Source: Neoscytalidium dimidiatum
Taxonomy: Eukaryota; Ascomycota; Dothideomycetes; Botryosphaeriales; Botryosphaeriaceae
DNA length: 64,000 bases
Direction of reading: 5' to 3'
Assembly (NCBI GenBank): GCA_037367355.1
Contig: CM074700.1
Coordinates: 1,674,001-1,738,000, forward strand
Of the stretch, positions 35,586 to 45,376 are shown piece by piece. The stretch's first letter is position 1. Each line of letters begins with the position of its first letter. The translations under genes were made by a program, and so were the position numbers. The notes under the pieces were generated by a model. It worked only from the letters and a program-made list of their open reading frames with translations, was not told the origin of the DNA and searched no databases.

Positions 35586-37132
35586 ATGGCAAACCGTGGC
35601 GTTACTCTTGATCCTCACGTGCTCACTATCAGTGACCTCAAGGAACTGGGCAGCAGTAAGCTGCCAAAAATGTACAGAGGTAATGACAAACACAATTCAT
35701 GCAAGGTAGACAAGCCTGTTCTGACCAAAGCCATTCACCGATAGACTTTTACAACGAAGGCGCAATGGACATGATAACGTTTGGAATACTGTTCAACAAT
35801 TTCGATGCTCCTTGGCTAACTCGTCTCAGCTTGCGTGAGAACGAAGAAGCCTACAACCGCTACAAGATTCGACCTCGCGTATTGGTCAATGTCCACCAAG
35901 TAGACACTTCGACGGAAATCTTCGGAATGAAGGTCGGTCCATATTGCCAAGGATTACATCATTGATCAAACTGCTCACAAGAGAAAAAAAAGGTTTCATT
36001 CCCACTTGGTTTGAGCCCCACTGCATCTCATAGGCTCGCCCATCCCGACGGTGAGCTCGCGACTTCTCGAGCAGCTGCCAAGACCAACATTAGTATGGGT
36101 CTATCATCGTACTCTAATGAGAGCCTGGAAAACGTCGCTACTCAAGGAAATGGCAACCCGTACGTTATACAGATGTGCGTGCTGAAAGACAGGAGCATAA
36201 CTTTGCAGCTGTTGAAGCGTGCGGAAGGTATGCCTATTGGACTCTATTGATCTCCCAGCATACCAATTGGCTGATTCGTGAAAAAGCGGCGGGCTATAAA
36301 GCGCTGTTTCTGTCTGTGGATGTTCCAGTGCTCGGGCTGCGTCTCAATGAGTACAGGAACAAGTTCGCGCTGCCGGAGGACATGGAGTGGCCGAATATCC
36401 TATTCAAAGGAAAGAGTGAACCGGGGGGAAGGCATGACTACGGTATCGTAAGCCTCCATGGATATTTATTGAGCCATGAATTGATTATGGTAAAGATGCA
36501 TCTCTCGAATGGGACACCGCCATCCCTTGGTTGAGACAACACACTAAGATGCAAATATGGCTGAAAGGAGGTATGCTATTTGATAAAGAGCCAACAAGCT
36601 CCCCTTCGCTAATAATCTCATCTTAGTGAATACTGCTGATGATGTTGTGCTCGCCATTCGTTACGGTGTTGATGGAGTTGTTGTGTCGAATCACGGCGGG
36701 CGCCAATTGGATGGCGTGCCCGCCACTCTGGATGCTCTTCGGGAATGCGCACCTGCCGCTAAGGGAAAAATCCCAATTGCTGTTGATGGTGGAATCCGTA
36801 GGGGCTCGGACATCTTCAAAGCTTTGGCACTTGGCGCCGACTACTGCTTCGTAGGGAGGATCGCGCTATGGGGCCTTGCGGTGAGTGAATTAGCTTCTCT
36901 CTAGCTTTCATTCAAGCACTAATACAGGGATAGTACAAAGGACAAGAGGGAGTGGAGCTGGGCATCAAAATTCTGCTCAATGAGTTCAAGAACACGATGG
37001 CACTGGCTGGGTAAGCTTAGCGTGGTTGCAGGGCTGACACATGCTAACAATCATAGTTGCCGGTCTGTTCGGGAAATCAATAAAGCACACCTCTCCATCC
37101 TCTCAGCTAGCGGCATTTTAAGCAAGCTTTAG
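35586..37132 (+). CDS. FMN-dependent alpha-hydroxy-acid dehydrogenase (lactate oxidase/glycolate oxidase type)
   Basis: Eight exons (35586-35679, 35745-35932, 35993-36227, 36287-36442, 36496-36570, 36627-36880, 36934-37010, 37057-37132) give 384 residues with every phase agreeing. The fold is the (beta/alpha)8 FMN barrel that oxidises L-2-hydroxy acids. Motifs are DFYNEGAMD, YKIRPRVLVNV, AHPDGELATSRAA, SVDVPVLGLRLNEYRNKF, the active-site NHGGRQLDG with His and Arg, and DGGIRRGSDIFKALALGA for FMN phosphate. No cytochrome b2 domain is present, so it is probably soluble. Oddities are a weak donor GTCGGT at 35,933 and a tandem acceptor at intron 6, where only the downstream TAG avoids an in-frame stop. 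Confidence 0.88.
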
Positions 37133-37760
37133 ACAGTAGTTCTAATAGTAGATGCATTTTCAGTAGCCGCAGTACTAAGACGTAGAAATGGAATGGATGA
37201 AAGATAATAAGTTGGAATCGTAAAGAATCACACAAACGTGATGCTAGATAGAGGAACTTCCTGAGATGACCTGGAACATCCTATCAGTGTCAAGGTCATC
37301 GCTCCTCGGCCATGACAACTCCAAAGGTGGCCTGAAATGCACAATTCACGAACCCCGCAGAATGTACAGTTCTGTGACATTAATTTCGGGCATGCTTAAT
37401 GAGCTGGCCGCGGAAAACTGCTTGATCGGAAATCGTCAGCGTGCACCAACAGCAAGGCTCGACCTCGAGCAGGTATACTTGAAGCACAAAACCCGCCGAG
37501 ACTTACCTCTCAACCATGATACCAGAGAAGCACAAAACCAGAATATCCTATAACATGGCGCCCCAAGAACTCACCGGCATCCTCGGTGTGCGTAACCTGC
37601 CCGAGCAAATCCTCCCTTCCCGCCATATCCTCCCCCCAAAAAACACGAACTTACTTACCAACCGCACCAAACAAACCTCCCCCCCCCTCTCTCTCTCTCT
37701 CTCTGTGGGCGGCGGGGCGAGCCGGGTGCGACAGCGACGAAAGGAGAGGGCCGGGCTGGC
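37133..37760. other. Intergenic with a (CT)n tract
   Basis: A CT repeat runs about 37,687-37,704, preceded by a C run. An ATG near 37,555 (MAPQELTGILG) could be the lost N-terminus of the aldolase wreck that follows, but the body is missing. Confidence 0.4.
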
Positions 37761-38193
37761 GGGACGTCGGGGTCCGGCATCTGAAGGACACGTCTGGGGA
37801 TGCGGTGGCGTTGACGCAAATGCTGACGGCGAGGAGTGAGGGGGAAAGGTGAGAAGCCAGTGAGGGCGTTCAACAGGTGGGATACTTTGACGTTTTATGG
37901 GTTGTGTGCGGGAGCGAAGGGGTCGGTGTGGGGCGCGGTGAATGTTGTGCTGGCGTTGCGCGGGGAGTTGTGGGATAGGGTGGCGGTGGAGGGGGATCTG
38001 GTGAAGGGAGGGGAATTGTGGCGGCTGATCTGACCGATTTGTGCTTTTTTGGAGAGACATCGAAAAGGCCGGGGTTGAATTCGTTGAGGGGAAGACGGGT
38101 GGGTTGAGGAAGCCGTTTCGACCGCTGGAGGAAGTGCATCGGAAAGAGTTGGCAGGGCTTTTGAAGGCAGTTGGGGTGGAGGTTGCGGAGTAA
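37761..38193 (+). pseudogene. Dihydrodipicolinate synthase/NAL-family aldolase remnant
   Basis: Three family blocks sit in order but in different frames. VRHLKDTSGDAVALTQML carries the Schiff-base Lys (37,775-37,828). WDTLTFYGLCAGAKGSVWGA and GELWRLI follow, with a TGA stop at about 38,031 where the family has Trp, then PICAFLE. Finally GVEFVEGKTGGLRKPFRPL runs to a TAA near 38,193. The N-terminal half of the barrel is missing and there are at least two frameshifts. Living relatives are class I aldolases acting on pyruvate-type substrates, such as DHDPS, N-acetylneuraminate lyase and 4-hydroxy-2-oxoglutarate aldolase. Confidence 0.72.
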
Positions 38194-38674
38194 GCGGTTG
38201 AACGAGTGTGGTAGATTATAAAATGCGAGTGAAGAGCAGATACCACATCGCGAGCAGAATGCATGGTATTTGTGATATGAAAGGAAAAGAAAGATAGAAG
38301 CGCGGTTCAAATCTCTGCATGAAAAGTCTAGAGAGAAATATAGCCATTGAAGAACGGGATTGAACATACTTTTAGGCTGGTAATCCAGAGGTTGTGCTGT
38401 CGTAGTGAAAGCCGATCTCTGCCTGTAGATTCTTTGATATTTCAGGCTTTAAGTAGCCATTTCGAAAATAAATGAACCAATTTCCCTGAACTCATAGAGA
38501 CGCTTAGTAGACTACCACACGGTCAGATTTTTATTTTCTTCCTTGAAGTGACCCCATCCCATGTTGTGAAATGCATGTTTCCTAACATAATTCAGGTCAA
38601 CACTAGCATACAACACAAAGCAATGTATTCAACATAGCCAATTTTATTTTTCTCATCAACATCCTACAACAACT
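38194..38674. other. Intergenic
   Basis: AT-richer than its neighbours. It is the shared 3' flank of the aldolase wreck and the GFA-type gene. No coding signal is seen. Confidence 0.45.
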
Positions 38675-39558
38675 CTAGTTACCAAATGCCCTCTCCTGCT
38701 TCGCACCATCCACGGGATGGACATAGCTCAACCTATCCTTGGTATAGAATTCGACGCCGATGGGGTGATCCTTGGCGCCGCCGTCGAGACCGCCGGACTT
38801 GACGAGGGTAACGTCGGGCATAATTTCGAGCTCGGCGTACAGGCCGGAACCGCAGTTGCCGCAGAAGAAATGGCGGTTAATCTTGCCGGTGGCACCCTTG
38901 GCGTCGTAGGAGAAGGGTGTGCCCTTGGTCACCTTGAAGTTCCACCGGTTGACCACGACATTAGAGGTGTATGCTCCGCCGGTCTGTTAGGGAAAGAAGT
39001 GTCAGCGAATTGTGCGATCGCACCACAGAGGTCGGCATGAAGATGCGGAAGCGGTGAGTGGTGAGGGGAAGATCGGGGCGTGATCGGGATATCCGGCCTT
39101 CTCGTGAAATCCGACACCCGTGCGAGCTGATGTTACAAAGTGTTTGGTTGCTTGTCTCCATCATCTGCCCATCCAAATTGCCTGTCGGAGCATCTCAATC
39201 GGAGAAGAATTGTGCGTTCGTGGCGATCACGTGGATGATGAAGCTACGGGTTGAGGTGGGGTGCCCGATAGCTGGCGCGGGGATATTTAACCGAAACGGG
39301 AAATTTTCGAACGTACCCACTTGTGGCAATCAACGCAATGGCAGAGGGCAGTCGCGTTTGGCTCGCCTACAGAGGAGAAAACAGTCAGTCAATTGCGCCC
39401 GGGAAGGAGTGTATGGGCATGAGCGTGTAATGGGCTGCGGGTGAGGCCTTGAGGAACGTACCCTTGAACTCGTACTCGATAGCACCGCACATGCAGCTGC
39501 CTTTCGTCACGCTGCTGGCAGAGAATTGGCGCTGGATCTTTTGCAAACGGTCCGACAT
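38675..39558 (-). CDS. GFA/CENP-V-type zinc protein (glutathione-dependent formaldehyde-activating family)
   Basis: Exons 39558-39462, 39366-39317 and 38983-38675 on the - strand give 151 residues. Zinc ligands are the CxC of SCMCG near residue 22, CHCVDC near 43-48 and CGNCG in the last exon, the standard GFA pattern. The family is named for binding S-hydroxymethylglutathione, but most fungal members have no proven substrate. Intron 1 is 95 nt. Intron 2 is 333 nt, long for this genome, but the protein reads straight across it (CHKW then TGGAYTSN). The start was chosen at 39558 because it opens the family-like MSDRLQ. An in-frame upstream ATG (39624) would add 22 residues. Confidence 0.85.
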
Positions 39559-39650
39559 GGTGATTGGTCGCTTTGACAGAAAATGACGATATGGGAAGAG
39601 GAATTGGAGGAGGAGACTTGACACCTTGATGGACGGGTGTGCATGGAGGC

Positions 39651-39659
39651 TATATATAA
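39651..39659 (-). promoter_or_regulatory. TATA-like box for the GFA-type gene
   Basis: TATATATAA (read on +) lies about 95 nt upstream of the start at 39558. Read on the - strand it is TTATATATA. Position and sequence suit a core promoter. Confidence 0.4.
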
Positions 39660-40429
39660 CGCTTTCCCCTCGTCTCCGGTTCGTCTTCGTCTCGTCCCAT
39701 CGTCGTCATCCAGACATCCATTGGCGCGATAGCCAGACGAGCCCCTCCGACAGCTCCTCTCCTGGGAACCTTTTGCTTCGCCATCCCCGCACGGCGCGCG
39801 ACAAGCCAGTCGCGTCGCGGCGCGGCATCCGGCTAGACGAATTCGGACCACTTACGTCGAGTCGCGATCCCGGTTACCCCGCGGGCCCACCGCTTCCTTT
39901 GCTCCAAGAGGACAAGGATTTGCCCGCCAGACGTGCAAATCCGATGCGGGGACAACCACGAACAAGGTTTCAGCGTGCGGAGCGCCCTGCGGAAGGCCCG
40001 GCTGGACGTGCGGTCTGACAAAAGAGTACTTCCGGATTTCCACGAGATGACGGGGATGCGCGGCAGTGGGCTCGGCGATTGACGTTCAAATAGAGGGAGA
40101 GGGCAGTGTATTGTCGTTGGATGGAGTCTGTGGCAGCTGGCCCGTTGTTTACCGACTTTTAGCAACATCCTACCCCACCAAGCCTTTCCCCTCCATCAAA
40201 ATCGAAGAGCCGTTGTCCAAGGGTTTCCAGATCCGATCAAGAAGCAATCCACGGCATATCCATATCTCATATCCTCCGAATCTTCTCCGTCAAATTTATC
40301 CCTTATGCGCAAAATAATGCGGTGTCCCATCCCGAGGTCTCCACATCCTCGGCTCCACGGCCGCAAACCTCAGGTTCAGCCCGGATAAGTACCGTGTACG
40401 GACACCGTATCAATCGCACGTAATTTGGC
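39660..40429. other. Intergenic between the GFA-type gene and sulfatase
   Basis: It holds the upstream region of the GFA-type gene and the 3' flank of the sulfatase, both on the - strand. No supported gene is seen. Confidence 0.45.
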
Positions 40430-42019
40430 TCAATGATTCCGCACCCCGGCCTTCGCGTCTTCAAACCGGCTCAACCCGTCCCTGGCGTCCTTCAGGAGCG
40501 TTTTATGCAGCGGCTCGTCCCCAATCTCGGCCATCTTATCGTCCAGCAGCGCCGTCATCCTGCGCACCACCTCGCGGTATTCCGGCTCGTGGTAGACGTT
40601 GAACAGCTCCAGCGGATCCTTCTCGCAGTCGAACAGCTCCCACTCCTTCTCCGGATCGCCCTCGCCCGTGCCGTCGAGGCCGAGCCCTTCGTTGTACCAG
40701 TAGATCAGCTTGTACCGCCGGTCGCGCACGCCGTAGTGGGCGTACGCATCATGGATCATGTCCGCATGCATCCAGTACCGATGGTAGGCAACTTGCTGCC
40801 AGTTCGCGGGCGTCCTGCCCTGCAGCAGCGCGCGGAAGGAGACGCCCTGCATGTACGACGGGATGCGCACGCCGGCGATGTCGAGGAAGGTGGGCGCGAA
40901 GTCGACGTTGCTGACGATGTCGTCGCAGACGCTCCCTGGCGCGATCTCCTTGGGGAAACGCGCGAGGAAGGGCATCTGGAACGACTCCTCGTACATGAAG
41001 CGCTTGTCGAACCAGCCGTGCTCGCCCAGGAAGAACCCCTGGTCGGACGTGTAGATGACGAGCGTGTTCTCGGCGAGCGCCGGGTCGGCGTCGAGGAAGT
41101 CGAGGGTCTCGCCGACGCCGTCGTCGATGGACTGGATGGTGCGCAGGTACCGCTTCATGTAGCGCTGGAACTTGAACTCGGCCAGCTGGGCGCGCGTCTC
41201 GAAGACGTAGTTGATGCCCGTCTCCTTGTCGATCAGGCGCAGCGTCGCCACGTCGTCTGGGTTCGGGATCTTGCGCTCCCACATGCCCTTCCAGAGCGGC
41301 GTGCCGACGTCGAGCCCGCCGTCGGGCTGCACCAGGCCCAGGTCGTTGTAGGTCAGGTCGTCGGCGACGCGCATCTTTGCCACCTTGGCGGCCTTTGCGC
41401 GGTTCTTGTAGTCGTCGGTGAAGGTGTCGGGGATCCTGATGTCTTCTTGGTACCAGTTCTTGTATTTGGGGTGGCACTCCCAGGACCGGTGCGGCGCCTT
41501 ATGGTGGCACATGACGAAGAAGGGACGGTCTTGGTCGCGCTTCTTGATCCAGTCGATGGTCTTGTTCGTGATGATCTCGGTAGCATAGCCCTTCTCTGTG
41601 GCCGATCTGCCCATCTCGATGAATTCCGGGTCGTGGTAGGCGCCTTGGCCGGGCAGGACGGTCCAGTAGTCGAAGCCGGTTGGCTCGTGCGGCGCGCCCT
41701 CTCCCAGGTGCCATTTGCCGATCATGGCGGTTTGGTAGCCGTCTGACCTCAACTGCTTCGCGACATTTGGCAGGTGTTTGTTGATCTTGCTGGCCAGCGT
41801 CATCACGCCGTTAACGTGGTTGTGAGTTCCGGTCAGGATGGTGGCTCTGCTGGGCGTGCAGATGGAATTGGTGACATAGCAGTGGTTGAACTTAACGCCG
41901 TCACTGGCCAAACGGTCTAGGTTAGGTGTTTTGTTGATGCCGGCGCCGTAGCAGCCAATTGCCTTGGCAGCATGGTCATCAGCCATGATAAAAACAATAT
42001 TGGGTCGGGGAGGCGCCAT
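40430..42019 (-). CDS. Sulfatase (formylglycine type I)
   Basis: This intronless 529-residue protein has the sulfatase fold from its first residues (PNIVFIMADDHAAKAIGCYG, the metal-binding DD). The signature CTPSRATILTG places C54 as the residue oxidised to formylglycine. Later come TAMIGKWHLGE, the FFVMCHHKAPH active-site stretch, and YTSDQGFFLGEHGWFDKR, which supplies further metal ligands. No signal peptide is visible, so it is probably intracellular. The sequence style resembles bacterial arylsulfatase/mucin-desulfating types more than choline sulfatase, but the substrate cannot be told. It would release sulfate from an organic ester. Confidence 0.93.
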   Translation of the reverse strand: MAPPRPNIVFIMADDHAAKAIGCYGAGINKTPNLDRLASDGVKFNHCYVTNSICTPSRATILTGTHNHVNGVMTLASKINKHLPNVAKQLRSDGYQTAMIGKWHLGEGAPHEPTGFDYWTVLPGQGAYHDPEFIEMGRSATEKGYATEIITNKTIDWIKKRDQDRPFFVMCHHKAPHRSWECHPKYKNWYQEDIRIPDTFTDDYKNRAKAAKVAKMRVADDLTYNDLGLVQPDGGLDVGTPLWKGMWERKIPNPDDVATLRLIDKETGINYVFETRAQLAEFKFQRYMKRYLRTIQSIDDGVGETLDFLDADPALAENTLVIYTSDQGFFLGEHGWFDKRFMYEESFQMPFLARFPKEIAPGSVCDDIVSNVDFAPTFLDIAGVRIPSYMQGVSFRALLQGRTPANWQQVAYHRYWMHADMIHDAYAHYGVRDRRYKLIYWYNEGLGLDGTGEGDPEKEWELFDCEKDPLELFNVYHEPEYREVVRRMTALLDDKMAEIGDEPLHKTLLKDARDGLSRFEDAKAGVRNH

Positions 42020-42757
42020 ATCATAAGTGGACGTTGGAAAGTTCCAAGTCTAATAGTCCGGCTGAAAAGAGACGGGTCGAAGTTTGTGAGGGGCCAATTG
42101 TGGGGGAATTTTTTTTTATTTGCATGCGATGGCCACTAATCGCCGCACTTCGGTGAACGAGAGCCCGAGAGGTCTCGGGGATTGAGTGCACGAGGAATTA
42201 TTCTTGATGGAGGGTAGAATAGGCGCGGTTTCCCCATAGGGGCAAGCGCCAGGCACCCAGGCTGCGGCCGCGTCTTTCTTCTGCTGCACCCGCTGACGTG
42301 CTCGCCTACAGCCAGCACGCAATCTCATCCACTTCCCTTTTAAGATCCATTGCGAACCCACGTTTACTCTTCAATACAGTCAAGTGGTACGGCATCAAAG
42401 AGGGAGCGGACATTCAGTGGCGAATCCAGGTACACAAACCGCTGCCTCAACTACGCGGGTTGCGCTGCATGGTTCCCAGGCGCACCTCTGTCGGATTTGC
42501 CGATTGCTCTGGAGGAATGCATTCGAAGTGGACGCGGCAATGGAATGTGCCCGCGCAAGCCAGCTTTCTTTCGAGTGTGCCATGGGCCGCTCCTGAAATT
42601 CTTTAAAGGCTTCTTCGGAGGAGCATGCCCGACTCGAGGTCCTGCTCCGTGCCTTGATCAGCAGCTCTTCCCTCACCCATTGATCTTGTGCAGCTCGACA
42701 CACGAGACCCGGTCCATTTCACTCTGCATTCGTTCTCTAGTTGCACCCTCTGGCTAG
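42020..42757. other. Shared upstream region of sulfatase and the MFS wreck
   Basis: About 740 bp lie between divergent genes, with a T9 run near 42,108. ORFs up to 135 codons overlap in several frames without family resemblance. No gene is supported. Confidence 0.45.
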
Positions 42758-44556
42758 AAGAAAACGGATTCAAGCAGGAAGGCTGCAGAGAGCGGCTGCA
42801 ACGAGGTTGCAGACGTTGACAGAAAGCAGATTTCTGCTGATGCCGTCGAGGCCACCAAAGCCGAGCATGATCTCATTTTTAGGCAAGCCATTCGGCTCTA
42901 CAAGAAAGCTGTCATGTGGTCAATAATCGTATCTATGGCTACCATGTAAGTTGTATGCTCATTCTACATGTCGCTAGCATGATGGGGAGCTCAGCTGCAA
43001 CTGACTTACCTATAGCATGGACAGCTATGACATGCAGATAGTCTCCGCCTTCTACGCATACCCTTCCTTCCAGAAAAAGTACGGTGTTCCCCTCGACGAT
43101 GGCTCATACTCGGTCCCGGCATCCCGGCAGCTCGGCTTGTCTTTCGGTAGTAACGGCGGCATCATCATTAGGTTTTTCATGAATGGTTGACTGATTGAGC
43201 ACCTGGGTCCGAGGCGATTGGTGCTCACGCCTTCGCGGCACTCACTGGCTTCATTTTCGTTACTTTATTTGCCCCGAATGTCGAGGTTCTGCTGGCAGGA
43301 GAGCTGCTCCGTGGGCTTCCTTGGCGAATATTCGCTGCTGTGGCCCCTTCGTACCCAGCTGAGGTGTGCCCACTGGCGCTGCCCAGCTACCTGACCACCT
43401 ATGTCAACCTGAACTGGGTTGCTGGTCGCATCCTTGCGACTGGTGTTCTGCAAGGACTCATCCGCAACCCGACCGAGTGGTCGTACCGCAACCCCTTTGC
43501 CTTGCAGTGGACGTGGCCTGTGCCTCTTAGCATCGCCATCTGCTCTGCACCTGAGTCGCCCTGGTGGCAGGTGCGTAAGGGCTGGCTGGATGCCGCCGAA
43601 GCAACTATGAATCGACTGTGCAGTGGTGACCTGGCCGATGTTGGGCGGAGGAGCAAGCATGGAGTCACTATTATGGCTCACGCCATCCAGATGGAAAAGC
43701 ACCTAAATGTAGGCACGAACTACATCGACTGCTTCCGAGGTGCCAGCCGCCGTCGGACACAGATAGCTTCGCTTTCCTGGGGTGGGCAGGTTCTCACAGG
43801 GTTCGGTATGTTTGTCCCGCTCCTCGCCGAGACTGGTGACTAGCCGCCTCGCCAGCCATTCAGAATTACCTCACGGTAATGCCAACGTGCCTACTGCAGA
43901 AACTATTCTGATGCTGATCCAGGACATAGTACTTCTTCAAACAAGCCGGGTTGCCAACTGAAGATAGCTGTAAGTCATCTCTCGGAACCTTCAGCATCGC
44001 TTTCCTCGACACGATTTGCTCCTGGTTCTTCCAGCATCGTTTCGGCCGTCGCTCTATTTACATTGCGGGGCTGTGTGCCATGACACCAATTATGTGGCTA
44101 GTCGCTCTTATCGACTTCGCCCCTGCGACTGCGGCACAGCGCTGGGCCCAGTGCGGCATGATGCTTGTCCGGTTTGGCTGCTACGGCCTTTCTGTCGGAC
44201 CCGTGCCGTACGCCATTGCGACTGAGGTCCCAGCCGCCCGGCTCCGCATGAAGACGATAGCCGTAAGTAGAAACGCTTACTACATCTTCTCGATCGTCAA
44301 CGTTGTCGTTGCCCCTTATCTCTTGAGCACGACGGAAGCGAACCTGCACGGCAAGGCCGCGTTCCCGGCTGCCGCTTTCTCGTCGCCTCTCCGGCCGTGG
44401 GCTTGGTTTTGGCTGCCGGAGACGAGAGGGCGGACTTTCGAGGAGCTGGATATTCTGTTCGAAAGGGAGACGCCTGCGCGGAAGCTCTCGGCCACGGTCC
44501 TCGAGGCGCCAGCACGCATCGGCTCGGCTTGTGTTTCTGACGGCGGGCGGAAATGA
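42758..44556 (+). pseudogene. Maltose/hexose MFS transporter (sugar porter) pseudogene
   Basis: The sequence follows the fungal maltose-permease group almost end to end, including AIRLYKKAVMWS, MDSYDMQIVSAFYAYPSFQ, PESPWWQVRKG, HRFGRRSIYIAG, GPVPYAIATEVPAARLR and LPETRGRTFEELD. The introns still splice well (for example 42946-43015). Three lesions kill it. The reading frame opens on a TAG (42,755-42,757) with no ATG in place. A TGA at 43188-43190 replaces the Trp of FMNGW. One base is missing near 43,226 (CTCACGCC), shifting the frame until AFAALTGFIF-like sequence resumes. Intact members import alpha-glucosides by proton symport. The high conservation of the rest points to recent loss. Confidence 0.82.
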
Positions 44557-45376
44557 ATCCCGCTCCCCTACCGAGCGATCCACTGCGGCGCGGGTGCAGA
44601 TCAAACGGTCTTGGCGGCGGATTTCGGTGCTATTTGCCGGTGCCGTTCCGCAACAGTCGCTCGGCGCTGTAAGGAGCGCAGCCCTCTTGTCAGGAGGGAT
44701 TTGCGGGGCCCTTCACCGTAATTCCCACGCCGGGCATGGGGTGCTTGGACTGCGCACGTAATCGCGATCAGGTTGGTCGGCAGTTGCAAATATCGTTGCG
44801 AACGGGCCCATGCGTGGAAAGTGGGAGGGTGTTTGGCGGAAAAGGGATTACGTTCTCATGTCACATTCAGCCCGTGGGAGGCCTCGAGCTTTATCAGCAC
44901 GTTTCCGTCATGCCCAATACCGCATAGGATCAGCAGCTCAGTGTATTTAGGCCACTGCTAAGCTTTCTTGTAGAGGCCTCTATTGGCCCTGTACCTGGTC
45001 CAGTCCGTGCGCGCTATCACGGCACCTTTCACTTCCGCCTCGTTCTTTCAGCCTCCCTTTTGCATCAGCTCGTTCCGGAGCCGGACTAGTACATACCAGT
45101 CGACTGCGCCTTCCACAATGCCCGACCTGATGACTCGTTTTCCCGGAGCTTCGTCTGTCCTTGCCCCTGACGGCCTGGCCCAAACCCGCCGTGGGATTGG
45201 CCGCGCTTGACCCCGTCGCGGCGCATTTGGCTTGGTCCCCGGAACAATCTCCACTATTCTCGCCTCACACGCGGAGCTTCCGCCGTTGTATATAATCGCG
45301 GCTTCTCCAGTCGTGACTGCCGCCCGTAGTGGCTCTGGTTGGGTCAGAACAAAACTGATCACCCTCTACCTCCACG
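44557..45376. other. Intergenic upstream of the acyltransferase
   Basis: No supported gene is seen. The promoter of the next gene occupies the right end. Confidence 0.45.
45289..45296 (+). promoter_or_regulatory. TATA-like box of the acyltransferase gene
   Basis: TATATAAT sits 81 nt upstream of the ATG at 45377, in otherwise GC-rich DNA. Confidence 0.45.

Noticed and set aside
40433..41746. 437-codon + strand ORF
   Set aside because: Antisense to the sulfatase, whose motifs and length are complete.
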